From Lentzea tibetensis (GTDB lineage Bacteria; Actinomycetota; Actinomycetes; Mycobacteriales; Pseudonocardiaceae), in contig NZ_VOBR01000019.1 in NCBI RefSeq assembly GCF_007845675.1, positions 62,001 to 126,000 on the forward strand: DNA of 64,000 nucleotides. Reading direction: 5' to 3'. Made by a program: the position numbers and the translations under genes. Positions 20,001-27,414 of the stretch are shown here, piece after piece. Within the stretch, counting starts at the first letter, position 1. The number at the start of each line of letters is the position of its first letter. The notes under the pieces are model-generated. The model was not told the origin of the DNA and did no database searches. It saw only the letters and a list, made by a program, of their open reading frames with translations.

Positions 20001-20110
20001 CAGATACCAAGGGAGCGCCGCCACACCTCCAGGTACCAAGAGAGCCCGACGAAACCGGCAGGCACCAAGGGACCACAGCGAAAACCGGCAGGTGCCAAAA
20101 GAAAGGAGCG
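20001..20110. repeat. Second degenerate array, 29-30-bp unit, 4 copies
   Basis: The core CAGRYRCCAARRG recurs at 20001, 20030, 20059 and 20089, a spacing of 29, 29 and 30 bp, and a weaker copy may start near 19970. The rest of each unit is only loosely conserved. No gene is supported here: frames on both strands give low-complexity Pro/Arg or Trp/Gly-rich translations. Confidence 0.55.
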
Positions 20111-20206
20111 CCCGCCGCACCAGCAACCCCCGCACTGCCAACCGGGCGCGGCCCCCGAGCCAAAACCGGCAGCCGAATGATCAGGACAAACTTTCCCGGA
20201 GGGCAG

Positions 20207-20340
20207 GGGGTGGGGAGGTCCTCGCTGATCAGGCGCAGCCTTGCTACATCGAAAAGCCCTTGTCAAGGCAGCTTTTCCGCCTTGACAAGGGCTTTTCGAT
20301 GTAGCGACCGTGAGGTGATCAGCGAGGACCTCCCCACCCC
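20207..20340. repeat. 134-bp nested perfect palindrome (possible miniature element)
   Basis: Two nested inverted repeats share one centre. The outer arms, 25 bp each, are 20207-20231 and 20316-20340 with no mismatch. The inner arms, 27 bp each, are 20243-20269 and 20279-20305 with no mismatch, around a 9-nt loop AGCTTTTCC. Unpaired spacers of 11 and 10 nt separate the two levels. A transcript of either strand would fold into a long rod. There is no transposase nearby. The perfect arms inside a decayed region suggest a recent insertion or selection on structure. It could be a MITE-like repeat or, less likely, a large terminator for the Bax-inhibitor gene. Confidence 0.8.
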
Positions 20341-20368
20341 ACCACCACAATCTCAACCCCCACAACAA

Positions 20369-20404
20369 GAACGGGGCCGCCCCAACCAAGGAGCGACCCC
20401 GTTC
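20369..20404 (-). terminator. Terminator of the Bax inhibitor-1 family gene
   Basis: On the minus strand GAACGGGG (20397-20404) pairs with CCCCGTTC (20369-20376), with further partial pairing inside, then TTGTTGTGG. It begins 15 bp after the gene's stop. Confidence 0.65.
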
Positions 20405-20418
20405 CCACAGCAGAGAGA

Positions 20419-21222
20419 TCAGTCGGAGTTGAAGTACGACAGCAGTCGCAGGATCTCGGTGTACAGCCACACCAACGTGACGGTGAGACCGAACGCGACC
20501 TGCCACGCGTACTTGGAGGGAACCCCGGCCCGGATGGCCTGGTCAGCGGCATCGAAGTCGATCAGGAAGCTGAACGCCGCCAGCCCGATGCACACCAGGG
20601 AGAAGATGATCGCGATCGGACCACCGGTGCGGAGGCCGAAGCCGCCGTCCATGAAGAACGACGCGATCAGGTTGAAGAGCATCAGGACGCCGACACCGAT
20701 GATGGCGCCGGTGATCCACTTCGTGAACTTCGGCGTGACTCGGACGGCGCCCGTCTTGTAGACGACGAGCATGCCGGCGAACACGCCGAGGGTGCCGATG
20801 ATGGCCTGGCCGATCACGGCGATGCCGGTGCCCGGACCGGTGACCCGGTCGAGCGCGCCGCCGATGATGCCGCTGATGCCGCCGAGGAAGATGCCCTCGG
20901 CCGCCGCGTAGGCGATGACCAGGGCGGGGCTCGGCGAGCGCTTGAAGATGATGATCAACGCGAGCACGAGACCGACGATGGCCGCCGGAATCGCGAGCAC
21001 GAACGCGCCCGTCAAGTAGGTGGCGACGGCGCCGACCGCGACCACGCCGAGCGTGATCGCCGTCTTGGTGACGACGTCGTCGATGGTCATCGGCCGCTCG
21101 CTGGTCAGCGGCGGTCCCTGTTGGTAACCGGCCGCGTCCTGCGGCTGACCGAAGCCTGCGTAGCTCCCGTACCCGCCGCCCGTGGGCAGGTTCCGGAATG
21201 CCGGGTTGCTGGTGGAACGCAC
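20419..21222 (-). CDS. Bax inhibitor-1/YccA family membrane protein
   Basis: This 267-residue protein has a Gly/Tyr/Gln-rich cytoplasmic head (NLPTGGGYGSYAGFGQPQ), then seven hydrophobic spans. EGIFLGGISGI, GVFAGMLVVYKTGAVRVTPKF and FLIDFDAADQAI match the actinobacterial Bax inhibitor-1-like family. Family members are thought to act as pH-sensitive calcium leak channels; that has not been shown for this branch. It is divergent from the surface-protein operon across 317 bp. Confidence 0.9.
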   Translation of the reverse strand: MRSTSNPAFRNLPTGGGYGSYAGFGQPQDAAGYQQGPPLTSERPMTIDDVVTKTAITLGVVAVGAVATYLTGAFVLAIPAAIVGLVLALIIIFKRSPSPALVIAYAAAEGIFLGGISGIIGGALDRVTGPGTGIAVIGQAIIGTLGVFAGMLVVYKTGAVRVTPKFTKWITGAIIGVGVLMLFNLIASFFMDGGFGLRTGGPIAIIFSLVCIGLAAFSFLIDFDAADQAIRAGVPSKYAWQVAFGLTVTLVWLYTEILRLLSYFNSD

Positions 21223-21539
21223 CTCGTCCTCCTGGGTGGCGTATCTGACGCCGTCACGGGTTCAACGAACGTGCCTTGTGCTCGGTTCCCCCGTCGGTAA
21301 AAGGGACTTTACCCTCCGGGTCGATCACATGTACGCCAACATGCGATAACTCCGCAGCGTAGTGAGACGACGGCGTGTCGCGGCGAGTCGACCCCAATGT
21401 GAGTAAGCCTCGTCACATTCCGATCACGTTCACACCCTGAGTGACCACACACTTCCCCCCTGTGGCGGCTTGTCCCACATGTGGGGGAGGGCCAGTCTCG
21501 CACCCGGAAATCCACAGGTCAGAGGGGATCAAGATCCAG
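21223..21539. promoter_or_regulatory. Divergent intergenic region with a 12-bp palindrome
   Basis: This 317-bp gap holds no gene. It separates the Bax-inhibitor gene from the surface-protein operon and so must carry promoters in both directions. A perfect palindrome CCCACATGTGGG is at 21474-21485, 54 bp before the ATG at 21540. The overlapping + strand frame through 21441 lacks a ribosome site. Confidence 0.45.
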
Positions 21540-22928
21540 ATGAGCTGGAAGAGACTTGCCGGCGCGGCGGTGGTGGCGGGGCTCACCCTGCTGACCGTCC
21601 CCGCGACGGCGGACGCGGTGGGCGTCAAGGGCATCGGCTTCAACGCCGGGCAGCTGCAACCGAACGCCCCGACCGGCTCCGAGTGGCACGGCTCCTACAT
21701 CTGGCAGGGCAAGCAGGTCTGGTGCGTGCAGTACGCGCTCCCGGCCCCGGACAGCTCCGTTCCCTACAAGAACGGCGACGAACTGCTCACCAAGGGCGGC
21801 GCGAAGCTGTCCGCCGAGACCGCCGCCAACATCTCCTACCTCCTCCTCCGCTACTCCACGACCAAAGCGCCCGAAGAAGCCGCGGCGCTGGCGCACCTGC
21901 TGCACAGCTGGACCGCGTTCCCGCACGCGCAGCTGCGCTACGACACGACCGACCCGAAGTTCCTGGCGTACAACGCGGACTTCTACTTCAACAACCTGCC
22001 GCAGTCCGTTCGCGACGCGGTGGTGCGGCTCAAGAACGACGCCGCGGCCAACCGCGGCCCGTGGTCGCTCGAGGCCAAGGCGCCGACCGGCCCGCAGGTC
22101 ATCGGCACGCCCGACGAGTGGGTCGTGCAGCTGCTGAAGGCGGACAAGAAGGGCGTCCCGAGCGCGCCGATCCAGTTCACGCTGACCGACGCCAAGCTCG
22201 AGGACGGCTCGACGACGGGCACGCTCACCACGCCCGCCGACGGCTCGCCGCTGAAGTTCAAGGCGATCCCGACCGGCACGAAGCCCGCGCTCGCGATCGT
22301 CGCGGACAGCCCGGCCGACAAGCCGGTCGTGCAAGTCCCCGAGACGACCGACAACATGCAGCGCATCGTCACGACCGGCGGCGAGAAGAAGCTGCCCGCG
22401 AACGCCGAGACGACGGCCAAGACGGCGCCCGGCGCGGTGAAGATCACGAAGATCGACTCCGAGACGAAGAAGCCGATCGCGGGCGTCGCGCTGCGCGTCA
22501 CCGCGGGCGACAAGATCGCTCCCGCGCTGAAGCAGGACGACACGCAGCTCGTCGGCACCGACGGCAAGCCCGTCGTGCTGCAGACCGGTGACGACGGCAC
22601 CGTCGCCATCCCGGACCTGCGCACCCCGCAGGACATCTGCATCATCGAGGTCGCGGCACCCAAGGGCTACGAGGAGTTCTTCGACCCGAAGGCGCCTCCG
22701 GCCGCGTGCGGCAAGATCGAGCCGGGCCAGACGCTCGCGCTCGAGGTGCTGAACAAGCCGAACAAGCCGGTCGTGCCGAGCACGATCCCGGCGGGCGCCG
22801 ACGGCAAGACGCCGGTGGCGACGGCCTCGTTCGACACCGAGCTGCGCGGCGGCCTGGTGCTCGGCGTCGGCGGTCTGGTGCTGTTCGGTGCGGCACTGGC
22901 AGGCTTCCTGGTGTGGCGCAGGCAGTGA
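21540..22928 (+). CDS. SpaA-like surface protein without a canonical sorting motif
   Basis: This 462-residue exported protein has a signal peptide (MSWKRLAGAAVVAGLTLLTVPATADA), an N-terminal domain of about 180 residues with VWCVQYALPAPDS, and a SpaA-type prealbumin-like domain (GAVKITKIDSETKKPIAGVALRVT ... EVAAPKGYEEFF). A C-terminal membrane helix ends in VWRRQ. This is the layout of sortase substrates, but no LPxTG or LAxTG precedes the helix (the region reads TPVATASFDTELRGG). The ATG follows GAGGGGAT. It overlaps the sortase gene by four bases (GTGA), so the two proteins surely work together. Confidence 0.82.
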   Translation: MSWKRLAGAAVVAGLTLLTVPATADAVGVKGIGFNAGQLQPNAPTGSEWHGSYIWQGKQVWCVQYALPAPDSSVPYKNGDELLTKGGAKLSAETAANISYLLLRYSTTKAPEEAAALAHLLHSWTAFPHAQLRYDTTDPKFLAYNADFYFNNLPQSVRDAVVRLKNDAAANRGPWSLEAKAPTGPQVIGTPDEWVVQLLKADKKGVPSAPIQFTLTDAKLEDGSTTGTLTTPADGSPLKFKAIPTGTKPALAIVADSPADKPVVQVPETTDNMQRIVTTGGEKKLPANAETTAKTAPGAVKITKIDSETKKPIAGVALRVTAGDKIAPALKQDDTQLVGTDGKPVVLQTGDDGTVAIPDLRTPQDICIIEVAAPKGYEEFFDPKAPPAACGKIEPGQTLALEVLNKPNKPVVPSTIPAGADGKTPVATASFDTELRGGLVLGVGGLVLFGAALAGFLVWRRQ

Positions 22929-23608
22929 GCTCCAAGGCGTTTCTGACCGGCGTGCTGGTGGCGGGCATCCTCGCCACCGGCACGCTGGTCACCACGTCAC
23001 GACCCGAGGTGCTGGCGGGCTCGGCGACCGCGGACGAGATCCCGGTCGTCCCCGCGGGCCCCATCGGTGACAGCCTCCGCACCGGGCGCGGCCCCGACCT
23101 CACCGGACTGCCCGGCGGCGCGAGCTCCGCGCTGCCCGAGCAGCCGAAGCAGGCACCGCCACCGGACAAGCCTGAGCCCGGCACGGTCCGGCTGCCCGAG
23201 GGCGGCGCGGCGACGCTGGTGCGCAAGGAGGTCGTGGACGGCGTGCTGCCCGTTCCCGACGGCATCGGCGAGGCCACCTGGTGGGGCGCCGAGCTGACCG
23301 GCAGCGAGGGCGCGACCGTCCTCGCCGGACACGTCGACTGGAAGGGCGCGAAGGGCCCGTTCGCCGAGCTGTGGCGCGCGGCGACCGGACGCGAGGTCGG
23401 CATCACGGACAGCGCGGGTACCCAGTACCGGTTCAAGGTGTCCCAGGTGCTCACCATCAACAAGAACGACCTGCCGAGCCGCGCGCTCGAACTCTTCGGA
23501 CCCCGCGGCACGCACCGGCTGGTGCTCGTGACCTGCGGCGGACAGTGGGTCGGCGGCCAGAGCGGCTACGAGGCGAACCGCGTTGTGATCGCGGATCCCA
23601 TCACCTGA
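22925..23608 (+). CDS. Class F-like sortase
   Basis: This 227-residue transpeptidase has an N-terminal signal anchor, a Pro-rich linker and a sortase domain with His in LAGHVDWKGAKGPF, catalytic Cys in LVLVTCGGQW and Arg in SGYEANRVVIADP. TCGG rather than TLxTC points to the actinobacterial class F group. Its GTG start overlaps the surface-protein stop, implying coupling. The natural substrate is presumably the upstream protein, although that lacks a standard motif. Confidence 0.87.
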   Translation: MSSKAFLTGVLVAGILATGTLVTTSRPEVLAGSATADEIPVVPAGPIGDSLRTGRGPDLTGLPGGASSALPEQPKQAPPPDKPEPGTVRLPEGGAATLVRKEVVDGVLPVPDGIGEATWWGAELTGSEGATVLAGHVDWKGAKGPFAELWRAATGREVGITDSAGTQYRFKVSQVLTINKNDLPSRALELFGPRGTHRLVLVTCGGQWVGGQSGYEANRVVIADPIT

Positions 23609-23645
23609 AGCAACCCATTCGGGTGACGGCGAGTCTTCTCCCTAT

Positions 23646-24791
23646 GTGAAGCGCTGGGCATGGTTGAGCACAGGGGTCGCGCTCTCATTGACCCTCGTCC
23701 TGCTGGTGTTCTCCGGAGGAACACCGGAGGACCGGAATCCTGAGAGCGCTCCCTTAGGCCTGGCCCCACGTCTGCCGGTGCCGAAGAACACGGGTCCGAC
23801 GCCGGTGGTGCCGACGCCGTCCGGCAACCAGCCGCGGATGCGCAAGCTCGCGCCCGGCGAGAAGCCGCCGCAGTTCGTGCTGTTCTCGTTCGACGGCGCC
23901 GCGTCCAAGGAGCACTGGGACCGCGTGCTGCCGATCACGAGGCAGAACAACGCACACGTCACCGGTCTGCTGTCCGGTGTGTACCTGGTCGCGGACCAGG
24001 ACAAGATGCAGTACACCGGTCCCGGCCACGAGCGCGGCTACTCGTCCATCGGGTTCGGCGGCAGCAGGCAGGACGTCGCGAACCGCATCACCTACCTCAA
24101 CGAGGTGATCGGCGCGGGGCACGAGCTCGGCACGCACTACAACGGCCACTTCTGCACCGGCGACGAGCCGGCGGTCGGCAAGTGGGACGCCAAGGCGTGG
24201 AACGACGAGCTCGACGCGTTCGGCCGGATCCTCGACAATGCCCGCGCGCAGGGGCTGAAGCTGCCGAAGGAAGCCGTGCGCGGCGGGCGCACGCCGTGCC
24301 TCGAAGGCGACTGGAAGCAGGCGTTCCCCGCGATGCTCGGCCACGGGCTCGCCTACGACACCAGCCACGTGAGCCTCGGCGTCGTGTGGCCGTCCGTTGT
24401 GGACGGCATGTGGGAGTTCCCGATGCCGGAGGTGAAGGTTCCCGCGCTGGGCAAGCAGGTCGTGATGATGGACTTCAACCTCTGGTTCGCGCTCAACGGC
24501 GCCAAGGAGGACGCCTCGCGCAGCGCGGAGTTCACCCAGATCGTCGTCGACACGTACCGGTCGGTGCACCGGGCCGCGTTCAACGGCAACCGCGCGCCCA
24601 TCGTGATCGGCAACCACTTCAACGAGTGGGCCGGTGGCGCGTTCTCGAAAGCCGTCGAGCAGTACATGGGTGAGGTGTGCGCACAGCAGGAAACCGTGTG
24701 CGCCACCTACACCGAGGTCATCCAGTGGATGCAGCTGCAGGATCCGGCGGTGCTGGAGCAGCTCCGCCGGATGCCCGCAGCAGTCAACTAG
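23646..24791 (+). CDS. Exported polysaccharide deacetylase-like protein
   Basis: This 381-residue protein has an N-terminal membrane anchor (residues 5-24), a Pro-rich linker and a NodB-like deacetylase fold: FVLFSFDGAASKEHWDRV (Asp motif), GHELGTHYNGHFC (zinc His pair) and VIGNHFNEWAGG. The motif is the divergent FDG type rather than the classical TFDDG, so enzymatic activity should be tested. It starts 37 bp after the sortase and may belong to its operon. Its stop abuts the stop of the facing gene with no gap. Confidence 0.85.
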   Translation: MKRWAWLSTGVALSLTLVLLVFSGGTPEDRNPESAPLGLAPRLPVPKNTGPTPVVPTPSGNQPRMRKLAPGEKPPQFVLFSFDGAASKEHWDRVLPITRQNNAHVTGLLSGVYLVADQDKMQYTGPGHERGYSSIGFGGSRQDVANRITYLNEVIGAGHELGTHYNGHFCTGDEPAVGKWDAKAWNDELDAFGRILDNARAQGLKLPKEAVRGGRTPCLEGDWKQAFPAMLGHGLAYDTSHVSLGVVWPSVVDGMWEFPMPEVKVPALGKQVVMMDFNLWFALNGAKEDASRSAEFTQIVVDTYRSVHRAAFNGNRAPIVIGNHFNEWAGGAFSKAVEQYMGEVCAQQETVCATYTEVIQWMQLQDPAVLEQLRRMPAAVN

Positions 24792-25823
24792 CTAGCCGTC
24801 GGTCGACAGGATTCGGTCGTCCTGCGCGCCCGGCGAGCCGTTGGCGTCCTGGTTGGACGTGCCCAGCCACAGCGTGCCGTCCGGCGCCGGGGCGACGGAG
24901 CGGATCCGGCCGTACCCGGTGAACACGGACTGCGGGGTGCCGAGCGAGGTGCCGGTCACCGGGATCTTCCACACGCGCTTGCCGGTCACGGCACCGATGT
25001 AGAGGGCGTTCTTGTAGAACGCGATGCCCGACGGGCCCGCGGTGTTCTTGTCCCACGACTTCGCCGGGTTGGTGAAACCGGGCGTGCTGCAGGGACCCTC
25101 GCAGTCCGGCCAGCCGTAGTTCTTGCCGGACTCGATCTTGTTGAGCTCGTCGGTCTTGCCGTCACCGAACTCGGTGGCGTACAAGGTGTTCCCGACCCAC
25201 GCGAGACCCTGCGGGTTGCGGTGGCCGTAGGTGAAGACGACGGTGCCGAACGGGTTGCCCGGCGCGGGCTTGCCGTTGGTGTCGAACTTCAGGATCTTGC
25301 CGCCGAGCGACTTCTTGTCCTGCGCGTTCGGCTTCACCTGACCGTCGCCGGTGGACGCGTAGAGGAAGCCGTCCGGGCCGAACTCGAGTCCACCACCGTT
25401 GTGGTACTTGTTCTTCGGGATCCCGGTGACGATCGGCTGGGGCTTCCCGCCGAGCTTGAGCTTCGCCACCCGGTTGTCCGAGGACGTCGAGTAGTAGATG
25501 TAGACCGTGTTGTCGGCCGCGAAGGTCTTCGACACGGCGAGGCCGAGCAGTCCGCCCTCACCGCCGGTCAGCACGACCTCGTTGACGGTCTGGACGTCGG
25601 ACACCGCGGTGCCCTTGATCTTCCGGATCTTCTTGGTGTCCCGCTCGGTGAAGAGGGCACTGCCGTCCGGAAGGAACTCGATGTCCCAGGGGATGTCGAG
25701 CTTGGACGCGATGGTCCGCACTGCTTGAGCCGTCGGCTCGTCCTGCGCGAGTGCAGGGTTCGCGCAGAGCGAGATGGCGACGGCTGCGGCGAATGCCGCG
25801 GTCGCGTAACGACGAGCACGCAT
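24792..25823 (-). CDS. Secreted PQQ-dependent sugar dehydrogenase-like protein (GSDH family), copy 1
   Basis: This 343-residue protein has a signal peptide (MRARRYATAAFAAAVAISLC...ALAQ) and a six-bladed beta-propeller of the soluble glucose/sorbosone dehydrogenase family: PWDIEFLPDGSALFTER, GLLGLAVSKTF, GLEFGPDGFLYASTGDG, TYGHRNPQGLAW and ELNKIESGKNYGWPDCEG. At the active-site strand it has HNGGGLEF, with Gly where copy 2 has Arg (HHGGRLEF). A strong AGGAAGAG sits before the ATG. Adjacent pqq genes make the PQQ cofactor assignment persuasive. Sugar specificity is unknown. Confidence 0.88.
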   Translation of the reverse strand: MRARRYATAAFAAAVAISLCANPALAQDEPTAQAVRTIASKLDIPWDIEFLPDGSALFTERDTKKIRKIKGTAVSDVQTVNEVVLTGGEGGLLGLAVSKTFAADNTVYIYYSTSSDNRVAKLKLGGKPQPIVTGIPKNKYHNGGGLEFGPDGFLYASTGDGQVKPNAQDKKSLGGKILKFDTNGKPAPGNPFGTVVFTYGHRNPQGLAWVGNTLYATEFGDGKTDELNKIESGKNYGWPDCEGPCSTPGFTNPAKSWDKNTAGPSGIAFYKNALYIGAVTGKRVWKIPVTGTSLGTPQSVFTGYGRIRSVAPAPDGTLWLGTSNQDANGSPGAQDDRILSTDG

Positions 25824-25930
25824 GTGCTCTTCCTCCAGGTCCGCTCGTGGTGGGCGGCGGCGGATCTTGGCGGAGGTGATGGAATCACAATCGTGAACGG
25901 TTACACAACAGTCATCGGAGGGGTTGCGGC

Positions 25931-25963
25931 GCCCCGTGCCTACGAGCGGGTGAGACACGGGGC
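25931..25963 (-). terminator. Hairpin between the two sugar dehydrogenase genes
   Basis: GCCCCGTG (25931-25938) pairs with CACGGGGC (25956-25963) 14 bp after the stop of copy 2, so the two copies probably have separate transcripts. Confidence 0.5.
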
Positions 25964-25977
25964 ACCGCAGGCTACTT

Positions 25978-26967
25978 TCAGTTACCGTCGGCGATGTAGA
26001 TGCCGCCCGGGGTGACTACCCAGAGTGAGTTGTCCGGGCCGTCTTCTTCCGCACGGGTGCGGCCGAGGTTGGTGTAGATCTTTCCGCCGTTGCCGCTGGC
26101 GTCCAGCTTGTAGGTGCCGCCCTTGAGCGACGCCATGTACAGCTTGCCGCCGAACGACGCGAGGCCGCTCGGGGTCGCCGACGAGGTCGGCCACTGCTTG
26201 ACCGGGTTCACGAAGCCCGCGTTGTTGCAGGAGCCCTCACAGGTCGGCCAGCCGTAGTTCTTGCCGGACTCGATCTTGTTGAGCTCGTCGACCTTGCTGG
26301 CACCGATGTCCGAGACGTACAGCGTGCTGCCGAGCCACGCGAGGCCCTGGACGTTGCGGTGGCCGTAGGAGTAGACGAGCGAGTTGAACGGGTTGCCCGG
26401 CGCGGGCTTGCCGTCCTTGGTCATGCGCAGGACCTTGCCGCCCAGCGAGTTCTTGTTCTGCGCGTTGCCACCGTTCTGGCCGTCGCCGGTACCCGCGTAC
26501 AGGTAGCCGTCGGGGCCGAACTCGAGGCGTCCGCCGTGGTGGAACTGCGAACCACGCGGGATGCCGGTCACGATCGGCTGCGGCGTCGAGGTGCCGAACG
26601 GGAGCTTCGCGATCCGGTTGTCGTTGCCGGTCGTGTAGTAGATGTAGAGGAGCTTGTCGGTCGCGAAGTCCGGGGACACGGCGACCCCTAGGAGGCCGGC
26701 CTCCTTGGTGACGCTGACACCGGGGATGTCAGCGATCTTGGTGACCTTGCCGTCCTTGGTGATCGTGCTGACGGTCTTGGCGTCCTTCTGCGTGAAGACA
26801 CCGGTCCCGTCAGGCAGGAAGTCCAGACCCCAGGCTTGCTTCAGTCCGCTGGCGATCTGCTTGATGGCCATCGGCTCGACGTCGTCCGCGGCCTGCGCCG
26901 TCGGTCCGACGAAAGTGCCGACCGCCAGCGCTAGGACGCTTGCGAACGCAATACGACGAGCACTCAT
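25978..26967 (-). CDS. Secreted PQQ-dependent sugar dehydrogenase-like protein (GSDH family), copy 2
   Basis: This 329-residue tandem paralogue of copy 1 has its own signal peptide (MSARRIAFASVLALAVGTFVG...AQA) and the same propeller motifs: GLDFLPDGTGVFTQKD, GLLGVAVSPDF, HHGGRLEFGPDGYLYAGTGDG, SYGHRNVQGLAW and ELNKIESGKNYGWPTCEG. It keeps the His-His-x-x-Arg form of the active-site strand. The duplication includes the 5' leader. It is divergent from pqqA with 262 bp between starts, so cofactor synthesis and enzyme can share control. Confidence 0.88.
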   Translation of the reverse strand: MSARRIAFASVLALAVGTFVGPTAQAADDVEPMAIKQIASGLKQAWGLDFLPDGTGVFTQKDAKTVSTITKDGKVTKIADIPGVSVTKEAGLLGVAVSPDFATDKLLYIYYTTGNDNRIAKLPFGTSTPQPIVTGIPRGSQFHHGGRLEFGPDGYLYAGTGDGQNGGNAQNKNSLGGKVLRMTKDGKPAPGNPFNSLVYSYGHRNVQGLAWLGSTLYVSDIGASKVDELNKIESGKNYGWPTCEGSCNNAGFVNPVKQWPTSSATPSGLASFGGKLYMASLKGGTYKLDASGNGGKIYTNLGRTRAEEDGPDNSLWVVTPGGIYIADGN

Positions 26968-27010
26968 GTGCTCACCCTCCAACTCCGCGTCGGTCGGCGG
27001 CGGATCTCCC

Positions 27011-27026
27011 TGTAACCGTGGTCACA
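27011..27026. promoter_or_regulatory. CRP/GlxR-like site between the sugar dehydrogenase and pqqA
   Basis: TGTAACCGTGGTCACA matches the CRP-family pattern TGTGA-N6-TCACA at nine of ten positions and sits inside a longer dyad CCCTGT...ACAGGG (27008-27029). It is 44 bp upstream of the copy 2 start and about 200 bp upstream of pqqA. A related string, TGTAACCGTTCAC on the minus strand, lies upstream of copy 1 near 25893-25906. A CRP-type regulator is inferred only from the motif. Confidence 0.5.
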
Positions 27027-27229
27027 GGGTGGGGGCACTAAGGATGCAAGCACAGTGCGTAGTTGCTCCCGTACCTGCCAACGGGTTAATCACCCGATGA
27101 CTTTAGGTAACTTTATGTACGGTCTAGCGCTGCGAACTGAGAAGACATAACGTGTGTTTCGCCGCCGCGCCCCACGGAGTACTGAGGGTTCCTCACGAGA
27201 GCCCTGCACACGACCCGAGGAGTTGCGCA

Positions 27230-27334
27230 ATGCCTGTTACCGAGACTGTCACTGAGAAGCGCACGTGGGTGAAGCCGGACTTCCGCGACTTCGAGACGCC
27301 CATGGAGGTCACGGCTTACGCAGCGCGCAGCTGA
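27230..27334 (+). CDS. pqqA: PQQ precursor peptide PqqA
   Basis: This 34-residue peptide ends DFETPMEVTAYAARS. The Glu26-V-T-A-Tyr30 spacing is the conserved E-x-x-x-Y pair whose side chains are cross-linked by PqqE and become PQQ. A Shine-Dalgarno CGAGGAG precedes the ATG. A hairpin separates it from pqqC, as expected for a peptide needed in excess of the enzymes. Confidence 0.96.
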   Translation: MPVTETVTEKRTWVKPDFRDFETPMEVTAYAARS

Positions 27335-27346
27335 CGCGAGCCTCAG

Positions 27347-27378
27347 CCGGGGTTCCTGCCGATCGGCAGGAACCCCGG
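27347..27378 (+). promoter_or_regulatory. Hairpin between pqqA and pqqC
   Basis: A 32-bp perfect palindrome centred on CCGATCGG gives a GC-rich stem with a GATC loop. It starts 13 bases after the pqqA stop and ends 36 bases before pqqC. No T-tract follows. It could be a partial terminator or a 3' stabiliser raising PqqA mRNA over the enzyme mRNAs. Confidence 0.75.
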
Positions 27379-27414
27379 TTCAGCCTTGAGCCCTTCCCTG
27401 CCGAGGAGTCCGCC

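Noticed and set aside
19970-20110. A CRISPR array
   Set aside because: Period and size were suggestive, but the repeats are degenerate, the spacers are as similar as the repeats, and no cas gene is present.
19640-20506. Open frames of 240-350 codons on both strands of the gene-free region
   Set aside because: They cross frame-breaking tandem repeats and the palindrome, have biased Pro/Arg or Trp/Gly composition, and lack ribosome sites and family motifs.
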